Shown: one piece after another, positions 15,401-30,400 of the stretch
How the letters are laid out: every line of letters begins with the position of its first letter
Position numbering within the stretch: position 1 is the stretch's first letter
Source: Liolophura sinensis
Taxonomy: Eukaryota; Mollusca; Polyplacophora; Chitonida; Chitonidae
Direction of reading: 5' to 3'
NCBI RefSeq assembly: GCF_032854445.1
Contig: NC_088301.1
Span: 29,064,402 to 29,128,401 of the forward strand
DNA length: 64,000 nucleotides
Made by a program: the position numbers and the translations under genes
The notes under the pieces: generated by a model
The model's database searches: none
The model's input: only the letters and a program-made list of their open reading frames with translations
What the model was told of the DNA's origin: nothing

Positions 15401-18400
15401 TGTCACTGTGCTTTTACTCCAGGTTTTGTCACTGTGCTTTTACTCCAGGCTTTGTCACTGTGCTTTTACTCCAGGTTTTACTCCTACCATATGATACGTG
15501 CATTTCAGGTCTGGGCTAAACATGTACATATACATGTATTTTGATGATCATGAATTTTAAGGTCTGTGAAAAACAGAATTTGAAATGTACTAGAGGGCCA
15601 CATTATGCCTACATGCGTGGCTGTAGATTGCCAAAATGTGCCTCAAAGAGCTCCTGGACAAAGCTAAGCACAATGAAGTATGTAATCTGTTTAAATGGAT
15701 GCCTAAAGGAGACTTCTAAGCCCTAAATGATTAACTATTTAATACTCAAATAAGAAGGATTGGCAGAAAATTGAGATATTTTATTTAACCTTAAATACAG
15801 CTCATAATTCATCGTAGGCTGAATTTTTAAGGTAAAAATATTTAGTTTATTGCAATTGATGTCCTTTTGGCTGTTCTGCACGCACACATCTCTACTGACA
15901 GTTTTGCATGTTGTCAAAGGCTGCACGTACAATTCATAACTTAACCCAGCTAGATCCAACTTCCATTGTTTAAACACGATTCTCTTTATAATAAGTGTGA
16001 GGCCATCCTTTATACAATAGACAGTTTTACTACCAGTCTCAGGTCAATGTAGGACAGAGCCTGGAGAATAAGCACCTCTGAAGTGGGGTGTGTAAGAAGT
16101 ACAGGCATACTCAAGGCTCCAAGCTGGGAAATATTTGTCAGCAGCGCCAGTTCATCTTAAACACATGACATTCTCCAATAATGAGTACAGTGCTGCAGCT
16201 GTGAGGAGTATGGAAACTCGTAGTCATCTAGACATAGACAGAACACAGTTTGGGAAGGCCATAACATACAGCATTAATGAACACTTGACATGAAATTATA
16301 CCACATGGGAGAAAACAGGGGAGGGAACTTTGATTTAATTGCATTTCCAAGTATGTGTGTTTTAAAATGAAATAATATGACATAATAAATGGATGTATTA
16401 AATGCAATTCCAAGTTTATAGTCTGGCATAAAGTTTCATCTTCAGGTGATGTATGCACTAGAGGATAATGCTAGATACTCTAGATATGACTGTGACATCA
16501 CAGACAGATCATGTCATGTCACATGTAGAACTTCATGTACACAGGACCATGTGGTGTCACAGAGCCACAAAGAATCATGTCATGTCACAGAGCCACTTAG
16601 AACAATGTGTTGTAACAGAGCCATATAGAATGTGTTGCCACAGAGCTGCACAGAATCACATTGTCACAGAGCCAAATAAATGTACATGAAGGATCATGTG
16701 ATGTCACAGACAGAACCACACAGGACCATGTGATGTCAATTATAAAGCCACATAGGATCATGTGATGTCACAGAGCCACATACACACACACACATGTAGG
16801 ATCATGAGATGTCATGTGTAAAGCTACACAGGATCATGTGATGTCACAGAGCCACATGCACACAAATACATGTAGGATCATGTGATGTCATGTGTAAAGC
16901 TACACAGGACCATGTGATGTCAATTTTAAAGCCACAGAGGATCATGTGATGTCACAGAGCCACATACACACACACACATGTTGGATCATGAGATGTCATG
17001 TGTAAAGCTACACAGGATCATGTGATGTCACATAGCCACATGCACACAAATACATGTAGGATCATGTGATGTCATGTGTAAAGCTACATAGGATCATGTG
17101 ATGTCACAGATGAAGGCACACAGGATCATGAGATAACACAGATGAAGGCACACAGGATCATGAGATGACACAGATGAAGGCACACAGAATCGTGCAATGT
17201 CACAGATGAAGCCACACAGGATCATGAGATGTCACAGATGAAGTCATATAGGATCATGAGATGTCATAGATGAAGCCACATGGGATCTTCAGATGTCCCA
17301 TAAAACACACAGGACTGTCAGAGGACTGTCAGATGTCACATATGAAGCCACATAGGATCATGAAATGTCACAGAAGACACACAGGATCATCAGATGTCAC
17401 AGATGAAGCCACATAGGATCGTGAGATGTCACAGAAGACACATAAGATCATGAGATGTCACAGATGAAGCCAGATAGGACCATGTGATGTCACAGATGAA
17501 GCCACATAGGATCATGAGATCACAGAAGACATATAGGATCATGAGATGTCACAGATGAAGCCAGATAGGATCATGTGATGTCACAGATGAAGCCACATAG
17601 GATCATGAGATGTCACAGATGATGCCAGATAGGATCATGTGATGTCACAGATGAAGCCACATAGGATCATGAGGTATCACAGATGAAGCCCTATAGGATC
17701 ATCAAAATGACAAATATAGATTCTACATACACAGAAGAGCGAAATACCAGATGGGTTTCACATGTGTACATAACTGTGTACATCTGTCAGTCTATGTCTA
17801 TCAGTGAAGAAACGAAAGGGAAAGGCAACTTCCAATAGTATTTTGCCCATCCAATAATAACAAAACCATAGCATTTTCCAAACTGGTCAAAAACTGGGTT
17901 TGTATATGATCAGGAAAAAAGGTGAAACATAACGACATATCAGAGCCCTATGTTGACACCATGTGTCAAGTTGTGTTGATGCTTTTTCATAGCATGACCA
18001 GTCACACTGCCCTAGTATCTTCCAGACAATATCTCAGCTAGAACAAAATGTTTACAGTTTTTGATATATGTGATCGGAACACCCTTGATTGTATACCCGT
18101 ACATCAGAGAGTTCTGGATCATCAGCGTTGAATGGTTCCTCCCATAACTTTCAAAGACCTGGAATATCGTCATTTATTTATTTCATTTGATCCCGAGAAA
18201 GCATCAGTTGGGACATTGTATTTTATTATTGGTTTTTCAGTGATTTAGTGCTAGAAACCAGGCTGCCCTGGGTATACCGCTGAATTCTAGTCTAGAATTG
18301 AAGTTACTGACATGTATGATACTGACATGTATGATACTGACATGTATGATACTGACATGTATGATACTGACATGTATGATACAGATATGCAACATTACTG

Positions 18401-21400
18401 TATTATTTCTTTAAAAACACTACCTTCCGGTATATCTTTTGAAGATCACATTTTAAAACCAGACATATTGTTAGTATTTATCTTTATAATGCAACTGCAA
18501 TAATGTTTGCACTGTTATAAAAGTTGGAGATCTTGATTTTTGTAGTTTGCCAAACTTTTCCAAAAACATACTGACAAAATTATTGTACTGATCATCATTT
18601 ATGCAACGGTCTTGACAACAGATTCATGGAAGATTATAAATTTGGTAAACTTATTTGAATACGAAGCCATCTAGAAACCAAATGTTGCTAGTCAATGCAC
18701 TGTAAAGCGGTGTCCACTGTCTACAAAACAGTCCACTTTGCTCTGGTGAACAAAATGTCTCCAAAACAAGTCCACATTCAGTAAAATTACACACATGTAC
18801 ATGAAACGTATCCACTGATGTCCCCATCACGATTACAGTGTGGTCAGTGAAATTGAGTTTTGATCCGTTTTCGAGTTTGGAGATCCTACTTGCACCTATT
18901 TTCTCAAGAAAAAGAGAAGAAAGTCTCTCTTAACTGCTGACCCATGATGTCCTCAGGAAATTTTCTTCCCACCAGAGTGTGACTGCTAAGTGTCTTTCGT
19001 TCATAAATCTCTAGTTTACGTTTTACCAGGTGGAAGAAATGAAATGAATTGCATCAATCATTTATGAAAGTAGAACCTCATTGTTCAACTTCATGTTATG
19101 AAGCGTGGTGCTACAACCTGCTACATGTTCAGTTCAGCTTCTGTTTACGTAATGTTTCTGGAATCTTCCGGCAAGTTAAAAACGGGTCAGAAAGTCAGTT
19201 TTTCTGAAATCCACTGAGAGCATTTAAAACAACTGCAGGGGATATGTCTGACCTCTGATATTGACATGATACTTAACCTGGTTGCTCCACAAACCACTCT
19301 GATTATATATGACAGAATGCCAGCAATACCTACATGTATGTCCTAAGTCTTGTAAATTAATAACACATAATTTTTGTCTTTTTTTAGGCATATATTTTAT
19401 TTATTGTTAACATAATAAAATGATGAACAAAACAGAAAAAAAACATATCACATAAGAAAAGAAATATTTAATGATAAATTTCACTCAACAACGACAACAT
19501 TAAAAAAAGAAGGCACAACAAGGCTCAAATAAAAAAAAACATGTTAAATAAAATGACAAGTATCCATACGAAATATGGATAAAATATATATTGAAAAATA
19601 ATAGCTTTAGATGAAAAAACACATGTTAATAAGATGACTTGTATCCATACAAAGTATGCATGAAAAATAATATTTTCAGACGGATGTACATGTAGAAGTA
19701 ATCGTCAGAAACTGTAACCCAAAGCTGTCCATTAGGCACCCCATAGCAGAGTACAAAATACATCATACCACATACATGTTGCATGCTTGAAACTCACTCC
19801 TGTCAGCCAGTAGTTGCACTTATTAATCCAGCTAGCCCACATCATGCAGAATTTGAGCGAAGCAGGCAGTTGGAGGAGTTGAATCTCACCAGAGATCAGA
19901 AAAGGATGAGATAAAACTCTCTCCACTGCTAGACAGGCCCAAGTTGTTAATACAGGTGAGTCCAGTATAACTCCTAGTTAAGTCATTATGCTATTTTATA
20001 GGGCTACATCACATCAGCCAAGAAAAATGTCACAGAGTTACTAGTAGCTTCCTGTGTCAATACAAAAGTCACAAGAAAGATGTCACATACTTACTAGCAG
20101 CTTGCTGTGTCAATACAAAAGTCACAAGAAAGACGTCACATACTTACTAGTAGCTTACTGTGTCAATACAAAAGTGAAAAGAAAAATGTCACATACTTAC
20201 TAGTAGCTTACTGTGTCAATACAAAAGTGACAAGAAAGATATCACACACTTACTAGTAGCTTACTGTGTCAATACAAAAGTCACAAGAAAGCCTCCACAT
20301 GCACAATCAACAAACATAAAAAGTACAAGGAAAAATACATGCACAAACACTGACCATTAAAAAGGACATCTATTTTAATCTACAGCATGGACAACAAATT
20401 TCTTTTGCTTTACAGTAGAATATGACCTAGCTGATATGATCAAGGTGTATCCAGTTTAATTGGCAGGACAAAAATGTTTCTTTGTTTAACACATCACCAC
20501 CATTATTTTAACCACAGCCTGCACCCCTTGTAACTTCTTCACAACTATCAAAGCAAGAAAATATTAAGCCATTTATCAAATTTATGTTGTAACTGTTTTC
20601 AATGATATTGATTTTGAAACAAATACTGAATGCTGGAAACTTTTTCCACTAAAAGAAAGCATTAAAAATGTAGTTCTTACGTACTAATGTTTGTTTGGGG
20701 TTAAATTTGCTTTTCTACTTTTAAAAGTAAAGAGAAATTATAAAATTGAACTTTGAGCCAGTAAATTCTGTGAAATGTATAATGAATGTATGGGATAATT
20801 GGCCTAATAGGTAAGAGAGCCACGTGATGAAGCCTAAAGCCTATAATATACTGTCAAAACTACTTCTGATATCAACTACATGCAGTATAATACCAGCATA
20901 AACACCAGCCTTAGTTGACATGCATCAAAGGTTTTATAGCAGCTGAATCGGAATAGCATCTGAATCACAGAAATGCATATCTAACATTTTCCTTTTTTCA
21001 CCATGTGCTAATGTTTGTAATACAAAGGAACATTTTCAGTGCCTTGTGGATATCCTTAAAATACAATCAGTGATTACATATAATGAAGGCCTCATCATTA
21101 CCTTACAATTGAGAGTCAAAGGTTTGTACTCAAACATTAACCTTTCTGAGCCCAGGGCTTTTCTACCCACACATGTTTTTGTAATCTCTTACTGACCCAC
21201 AAAGAACTTAGGAGTTTGGACTCACCCTGGACAGAGAACATTGGATCCTTTGGACACTATCACACTCACCCAGGAATTAAAGCCTCTTTAATACCCACCT
21301 ACATGTACATGTACCTCGGGCACTGAAGTCTGGATTCATTTACCCAAGACATGGAACCTCTTACCCACCTAGGACTTTGGAGCTTGGACCCACTCCGGTC

Positions 21401-24400
21401 AGACAAACTGAAATCTTCCATAAATTGCAGCTTAAAATTTGTCGGCAATCTTTGTCCTTTGTGGGCAATGCAAGCACCTAGCTATGTTCACCACAGCGTA
21501 TACTTACCAAAGCTCAATAGCAGGCTTTATCAACTTTGTCTAAAAAGATTAGACATTGAACTTATCTAAAAGCAGAAGATATGCAGAGGCAAAGTTCCCA
21601 GCAAAACTAGTTTATCACCAAGCTGAGAACAGATTGTCACTCATTTCTCAGACAGAAGGTTTCTCACAGGAAAGTATCACATGTGACCAACAGACTGTTC
21701 CAAAATGTATCTACCTGTGAGGGTAAAAATGACTGAGTCCAAACATCTAACATATGCATACATGTACACCTTTGTGTGAACTTCTGGAAACTTTTCACAT
21801 TCAAAATCTATCCTTTCAAAATAATATAAACAGAGCTCCAACCTGGCTTTTTGTTGTACATACATGTGCAATTTAAGATCGCCCTGCTCTCTGCATATAT
21901 ACTTGTGTATGTGTGATCAGAATGAAATATACCTTGGCAGCTTAGAATATGGGTGCGTGCTGTAGGTATAGTATGTAGCACTGTGTAAACATAGTTTGTC
22001 CTGGTGAAATTTCCGCATCACCTAAGATGACGACTAACATTTAGCTAGCATTAACAATCCACATTATCAAGAGTCAAAGGTGAATAATATTTCCATAACT
22101 GCACAAGGTCATTTATTACAGTACACTGCTGACACAAGCTGCTGGGTGGGGGGGAGGGCTCTTAACCCAGCACTGGGGACACTTTACAGGTTAAATGGGG
22201 CATACACCTGTCTTACCCAAAAGCCTTCAATCATACTTAATGTTACACTTACACTTGACAAACCCTCACTCAAAACATGATCCTCTATCCTAAGGTTTCC
22301 CCTTAATGCAGAGATCAGCTCAGATTATACCTGCAGATCACACCACATTAACACTTCCTCTACAACCAAGGCAAACTGACCCGTCCTGAATGTATCCAGA
22401 TAAGACGTGTCAGCACTATATGTCTCAGTGAAAACCTTTACTAAACAAGAACCAGATTCAAAAACCTAACTATAGTCTAACTACTCTACTATATTCAACA
22501 CAAAGTTAAACCTGAAAAATATTGTGTAAAATTTCTTCCATGAACTTGTTAAAATAAAATAAAATAGTAATTCAGACATGACCAGTATCTAATAATGATA
22601 TAAAAACAAATACATGTACTCTTTAATCTTATCTGAACACCATTTGCACCACTTTGTACAAGTATTTGTGCTCACTTTATGTCTGCACTTTCAAGATGTT
22701 GATTTTGCCTCAGAAAAAAGAAAGGGTGCAGAATAGTTCTTTACAACTAGCTATTAGCAAAGCATGAAGTTACACGCACATGTAGGTTATTTGTTGAGCA
22801 ACCTTGCCTACCAGCTTTATAAGGTCAAAAGTAAACTTTTTTTTGCCTTTTAATGGCAAATTATCTACACAAAAGAACTACTGGTGTCTATGTTATATGT
22901 AAGTAGTGATAAGTACCATTTCCTCAGAAATTCCCACCGCTGCTAAGAAGAGGCCTGCTTGCTAGATTGTCACTCTTTTGTCTGTACACCATTTGTTTCA
23001 AGCAAAGTGAATCAAAATAAGCTTGAGAACATGTGGACGGGTTCAAGATGTTATTGTGGCATAAACCTTGTATATTCTCAGTGGTCTCACCTATAAAATT
23101 TGTGGGGTGATCCTCCCTTAAGGAGCTTATCTCTCAGCCCTCAGTCTATAGGACTATATCCTGCCCTTAAACACACAAAGCTGGCATCTGTATGAAGGCT
23201 TGCATACCAACAGACAGATATGTTGACCTGATCATACTGATGACCGTAAAACCCGGCAGCCATCCACTACACTTTGCCCCACCTTCCTCCAGCACCCACT
23301 GCCCGTCACACAGCCTCTTACCCCAGAAACAGGGCCTGCATCTACCTCCCCAATCCCCCCTGACAGTTAGGCCCTTAATCCCCAAGCTGATATTGGTAGA
23401 GCGAGTCTCTCACCAAATCCCATATCTAATATCTGTGAGTATTCACATGCAGGCTCACATCTGGCTTGTCTGTACGGTATAAAACCAGAGGGGACGGTTG
23501 GTTAAGGCACCTGTTGATTCTCTACACCTATCTCTGGTGACGCTTCAACTCACATGCCGACTACCAGAAAATTATTCCCAGGCACATGGCGTCTCCTTGT
23601 GAGCCACCACCATCATGGCTTAAGTCTTACCCTAAAGCATGCCCATCAGGCTCTTCTCAAGAATTCTCCACATCCACAGTTCATCACTGGAATATTCATA
23701 AAACACTCATTAAAACAGAAGGCACTGCTCACAACTTTGGCAATTAAGCTGACTACAAATCTGATCATTAAAATTTCATGATCATGCTTGCATCATAGAT
23801 TTGCATACAGACCAAGATCTCATCACTCCACAGTGACCAATGCCAGACTGAAAACTACAAAGTCTAACGTAACACTCATAACAAAACTCAAGACTGTACT
23901 GGCAGTTTTATAGACAAGATCCTCTTCAATCCTACTGAACATGATCTAATCTAGAACATGAAGACACTTAAGGATAACTCATGCGAGCTTCAAGAAAAAC
24001 AGCATAACATACTGCTCCCTGATCCATACTTTCTAAGGAGAACAGAGAGAGATGGATTAAAATGTTTCAAAATCTTCATCTAGCTTTGCTACCCTATTCT
24101 GACCTGACCACATTCAAACATCTCTAGAATACTTATTTGCCCACATCTATACAGTGTAAATATTGTAAATGAAATACTTTCTTGACAACACAACAATTCA
24201 GGTCTACAGGTGGCATGTATAGTACTTCAGTGTTTTTAAATGTCTAACTTTAGCATATGGTCTGTTTGTATCATATTGATCTTAAACGCTCCATAAAATA
24301 TTTCAAAACATAGCAAACTTTTTTCTAACATCTAACCATAGCAAGCTAAGAAAAAAAAAGGAAAATTTTTTTCCTAAAAAAATGTGGTACATAAGGCAAC

Positions 24401-27400
24401 AGTTGCTTCTAGCTTAAAATTTCACCTATAAAATAGATGTATTAATACTTATTTCATATCTGGATGTAGGTATCTAATAATTTATACTTCTGTGTAACCA
24501 CCGAACACAGATATGTGACCAAACTAATTCTACAAAAATGAATCAGTTGGAAATGAAAAACGTCTTAATAGAATGTCAAAATAAAACGACAGTAATTAAA
24601 CACAAAGACGTTAGATTAAACCAGCAAAATCGTGAAACTTTAAACACTTCTTACAACAACAAACCTGATTAAAGCATTTAAAAGTGCACGTCATAATCAA
24701 TGTCACTGGATACTTGCCACTTGGGATTCAGCACAGCTGGTTTTTGATGATATTAGGACCTTTGACAATGAATACTGGTTTGCGTAACAAAGATCTTGGA
24801 CAGCGAATACTGGTATATGAACCATTAAGATCTTGGACAGTGAATACTGGTTTGGACACCGAGGATCTTTGACTGGCAACACTGAATACGATATGCTCAG
24901 GTAAGCACCATGAGCTGGAAGAGTTAGATCTGGCAGGAGAATAGGTGAGAATCTGTCGAGACCCAATCTTCCAACTCACAGAGACCCACCTGTCTGGACG
25001 ATCATCAAAGAGGACAGTGGACAGGCAGTCACCATTAGGCACAGGTCAGGCAAAAGGCTTTAAGCAACTGGTGAATGGTGAGGCATGTAGGCCAGGTCTC
25101 TCATGTGGGAAATCAAATCAAACTTCCATGCCTTAATCTGGCCTTCTCTATATTCTAGTACCCTGAAGAAATTCAGCAGATACATGGGAACAAGCCAGAT
25201 CTCATTTTGTACACTAGTATATGCTCTATCCAGTTTTTGTCCCCTAGAGAAGAAAAACAGGATCATCAGATTCAATACTGCAGTGTGCAAAATTTGATTT
25301 TGCAGACTTGATCCCAAAAGGCTGCTGGATTCCATGCTGGTTTTTGGATGAACCAAAGTCCTCAAAGTTCCTCTGATCACAGAGCAAAGTTTTCACTGAA
25401 ATTCCTGGGTTATTTATGGTCATGTGAGACATGTAACTCTCCACGAAACTGTTCTTCAGGAGTTGTGGACAACACCAAAGCTGCACTCTCATACAGGTAT
25501 GGTGAGCTGCAGCCAACAAAGTGGAGGGGGAGTGTCCCTTCCCTCACGCCTCTTTCTACATGTAACAAGACCGTGCCCAGGTACAGTGCTGAGCTAAAGA
25601 CTTCAGGTAGGCCACTTTTATGGGGCATCAGGCCTTATGACAATTTACACCTTGGGCTGTACTTTGACATCAGGTAGGCACTCCCACTACTGACGGAAGG
25701 GGGTGTGGGTAGCACTTGGCCAAACTTCACATCAGCATTTCATTGAAGTCAAAACTGTGTGTCCTCAAACCTATTCACCTTGATCTTTATATAACACAGG
25801 GTATTTTCAGTCTCAACAACAGAATAAGAGGTCAACCTGTAACGTAAGGTGGGAGGGATTTTTCTTTGCACCTGTCCACCCTGTGTCCTCACATGTAACC
25901 AGCCCAGTCAAAGTTTGAACCTTCTAACAACGATAAGAGATAGTCATATCAGTTATCATAAAGAAATAAATTGGGGCTTAAGTAAACATGGGATAAGTAT
26001 GAGAGTGTACAAGGTATATGGCCCTTGTCACAAGCCCTCTACTTTAGCCCTGCACATACCACTACCAGTCCAGACCTGACCATACACACCCCCTGTCCCA
26101 GTTTTAGATGTATGAAAACCCCACCTGACACCAGTGACCAAACCAGTAATTCATCAGCCTAAGACCAGTGATTAAACTGCTCACAAATACATATAACACC
26201 TGTGATCATTCCAGTAATTCATCAGTTCATGACCTGTGATTAAACCAGTCACAAATACATACAACACCTGAGACCAAACCATTTATTCAGCAGTTTATGA
26301 CCTGTGACCAAACCAGTCACAAATAAATCTAACACCTGTGACCAAACCACTAATTCATCATCTAAGTCCTGTGATTAAACCAGTCACAAATATTTCTAAT
26401 ACCTGTCATTAAATCAGTAATTCAAATACATCTAATACCTGTCACCAAACCAAAAATATGTCTGTTTATCACCTGTGATTAAACCAGTCAAAAATACATC
26501 TAACACCTGTGACCAAACTGGTAATTCATCAGTTTATGACTTGTGACCAAACCAGTCACAAATACATCTAACACCTGTGACCAAACCAGTAATTCATCAT
26601 CTAAGACCAGTGATTAAACATGTCACAAGTACATCTAACACCTGTGACCAAACCGGTAATTTATCATCTAAGACCTGTGGTTAAACCAGCGATAAATACA
26701 AATTATAGACAGGCTATAATGATTTTTATGTGTGGACAAATTATCATTTCATAATGTTTAATTCTAGATCTGTGCACCCTTTGGAAAAGTGGTCTCCCCT
26801 GTGGGAGTGATCTCCCCTTCTTGGGATGAGTTGACTGAGTTCTGATAACCTCTGTGCACCATCACTTGTGCTCATCACATGGCAGGATTCATCCCTATGG
26901 TGATATTAGCATATAAAAGACAGCGTGGCTTCATTGCAGCAATTCCAAAATTTTCTCTCAGAGAGGCAAGACGTGGTTTGGGTGAAAGAAATTCTGCCCC
27001 CACCTTTTGCGGATTCTAACTTCATTTCATTTCCAAGTTTTAAAATACTAAATTCATTTCTATTTTTATTTTTCTGTAAATAAATTCTTAATAAATTTGT
27101 CATTTAAAAAAAAATGACTTTATTACACAATGAAATTGTTGTGGCATTTATTTTAGTTATTGTTCGAACCGCAAGTGATCAATTTCGCTTTTTTTTTTAG
27201 GCATACTTGAGGTTGTGTGACACAGTGTCTAGACTGCTGGCCATTCTAACCAGTCCTATTGTTACATTTGGCTGTTAGACACATTATCCTGCCTACAATG
27301 ACTTTGTAAGCTCGATACGAGGCATACCTGGCTGCAGAACGCATTACCTAGTCTGCTGGCCATTCTAACCAGTCCTATTGTTACATTTGGCTGTTAGACA

Positions 27401-30400
27401 CATTATCCTGCCTACAATGACTTTGTAAGCTGGATACGAGGCATACCTGGCTGCAGAACGCATTACCTAGTCTGCTTGACATTCTAACCAGTCCTATTGT
27501 TACATTTGGCTGTTAGACACATTATCCTGCCTACAATGACTTTGTAAGCTGGATATGGGGCATACCTGGCTGCAGAACGCATTACCTAGTCTGCTGGACA
27601 TTCTAACCAGTCCTATTGTTATATTTAGCTGTGAGACACATTATCCAGTCTGCAATGAAAATTGTAACCTGGGTATGAGGAATACCTGGCTGCAGAACGC
27701 ATTATTAAACAGTCTATAGACCAAATAAAGCAGTCCATAGGACATCCTCACCAGTCTTTAAGGCACACATGGTTGTGTTAAATTTCAATCAAGTTTTAAC
27801 TTACTCTATTCTGTGACACACTAACCAGTTCATAAAGCCAGTCTGTTTTTCACAACTGATAAGTTAATGGATATCAGGCAATTCTGGAATTCTGGAAGTC
27901 AATAAAGTCCTAATAACAAACCAATCTAAAGAAACATTAACCAGTCTAAATACACAACCCTTACATTGGACATGTAAAACCATCACCAGTCTTATGGCAT
28001 AACCAATCCATTGAACATTGCTTGCTTTGATAAAATCTGTGGTGCTAAATCTGATCATGTATGAACAATTGCCGTCAGCCCTTTAATATAGATGTACTCC
28101 CTTATGTCTGTTGCTGTGGTAGGCTGAGAAATCATGATGGTGGATTTCTCAAGCAAACAGCCATGTCCTAATCAGTCCTAATCAACCTAACTTAGGTCTG
28201 AGATCAGACTATTTCATGAATGAAGGCAATGTGTGTCTTCAGGGAAGAACAAACCCCGTGTCTGAACTCATGAATGAATATGATCTGTAGAGCTGTATGT
28301 AGTACACACCCAGGCAACACAGCTTGGGAAAGCCACATACAGCATTTAAAACGGCATCAATAAGTTTCATTCAGTTATGATGAAATTTATTATCTAATAT
28401 CAAAACCACAGCCTCATCTAGGTTTACATCAACAAACACCAAATTTATAACTATATGTCTTCCCAAATGAGTTTCTATCAGTTTGCCCATTTGGGGATAA
28501 CAAAAAAAAACAAAACAAAAAAACACACACATACACATCTATGGAGCCTTAAGATAAAGTGACCTCAAAGTGTATCTGTGAGTCAAGTTCCAACATTCAA
28601 AGTTCTGACTTGAGATTAGAGATCAGTAAAACAGTAATGTAGTCAACAGACTTCAACCTTCATCCCCTGAACATGTGATAGACATACAACCACTGACAAA
28701 ATCGTAAATGTGTACACTGGCAGAACAAAACTTGAGATGGTACTTTTTATGTATTAAACTGAAAAAAGTGTTCAGTTAGAATGTGGATGTGACAGCTAGC
28801 TCTTTAAGGACTGTCAAGTTAATATGGTCACTTCTTTGCATAAGAAAACATTATTTTAACAATTTAAAGTTTAACTTAATTAAAAAAAAAGAAGAAGCCA
28901 TTGCTATACACAACAATTCTGTAGAACAAGTTTTAACAGGCTGATGTGAATCTGATCGATTTCGGCCACCTTTTACAGATTGTATTTAAACCGATAGTGT
29001 CAGCCGACCATGTCTATTCAGGGAATTTATTATACACTAAAAAGAACAGTCATACCATTTTGATTCAGTAGCCATGCATCTGGTAAACCAGCAACAGTTT
29101 TATCAACATTATTCAAAATCACATACCTGATGTTTCAATAAATAGTATTAATGTAGCTGAACAACAAACTTGTTTAGAGGCTGTTCATGCTACAGTACAT
29201 TTAAATTTGACAGTAGTTGTTGTTGTTCTCTTTTACCACTGGTACATCCTGGTTTCAACTGTATGCATATAGTTCCATTACATATAGGTTCAAAGAAAGA
29301 TTGTTATGTATCTATGTATTATCTATGCTAACAACTTAAAATCTATCACATTTCTCTCACCTGTCCTTTTAAAATGTTCTATTTTTATTTCCTATTACAA
29401 GCTCATTTCTACAAGTCTGTTCAGATGAAAACATCTGGTTAATATGTGCCACTTCTATGCTTTGTTTACCATTACCCATCACCTTTATGATATTATAGCT
29501 ATTTAAACTATTCTATCAGTCCTTTTTTTGACCTGGAGTTGTGCAGGACATCTATACATTTTTCTATCCTGTAAATTAGACCAATAGCTCAGGTGAGCGA
29601 TTAATAATGGTTTTAAATTAACACCATAAGACAGTCCATTAAATACAGTAGGCTGGTGCACCGTGGACTGGGATTAAGATCTTGTTACAATCTTTGTACA
29701 ACTTGAGTTTCAATGGATGAACTCTTCAGGTAAGGGAGGGAGGTAAGGTCTAAGGTCAGAGGTGAAAACAGGCTGGGACAAGATCCTGTGGTTTGACAGG
29801 CACTGATTGGCACACTTAACAGGTAAATTAACTAGAAATGACCCAAACTGCAAACACACGCCAGGGAGAGGTGAACGATGCATGGCAACAAGACGCGACA
29901 AGCTGCAGTACTGATTGTTCTACATTCCAGTCTGACTTAGTCCTGAGAGAGGTCAAGCAAGGTCATGAATATGAGACAATAAATATACATACGTGTGCAC
30001 ACATAGTAGAACGGTTAGAGCTGCCAAGTACTGAATAAATGTTTAGCTTAACAGGACTCCAGTTCTTGACAGTGAAGTCTCACCATCTGTGAGTCAATAC
30101 CAGACTGATTGCAAAACAACGCAACACAGACAAAATACAAAAACAAACAGTGTATTTAGATAAACAAAGAGCATGTCAAGAGGGAAGAACCCATTCAAGG
30201 CCAGTGACCAGCACAGACAGCACCTGAAAATGTTCAGGATTACGGTTTGGCACAAGCTTATCGATATGTAAAAGGCTGATTGCAGTCAGGTTTCAATTCT
30301 CAAGATTAAAACCTTGTGCCTTATAGAAGATTCACTCATATTTGTTGAACACGATACTTGAGAATTTTTCAGATATATGGTAGTGGTCACTTTCACGGCT

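Noticed and set aside
15120-15544. Three overlapping plus-strand ORFs of 114-124 codons
   Set aside because: They are readings of the 26-bp minisatellite in its three frames.
29723-29800. Minus-strand segment ending [16 protein letters not shown] then stop, resembling a protein C-terminus
   Set aside because: There is no convincing upstream exon or polyadenylation context, and the open frame is short; I could not separate it from chance.
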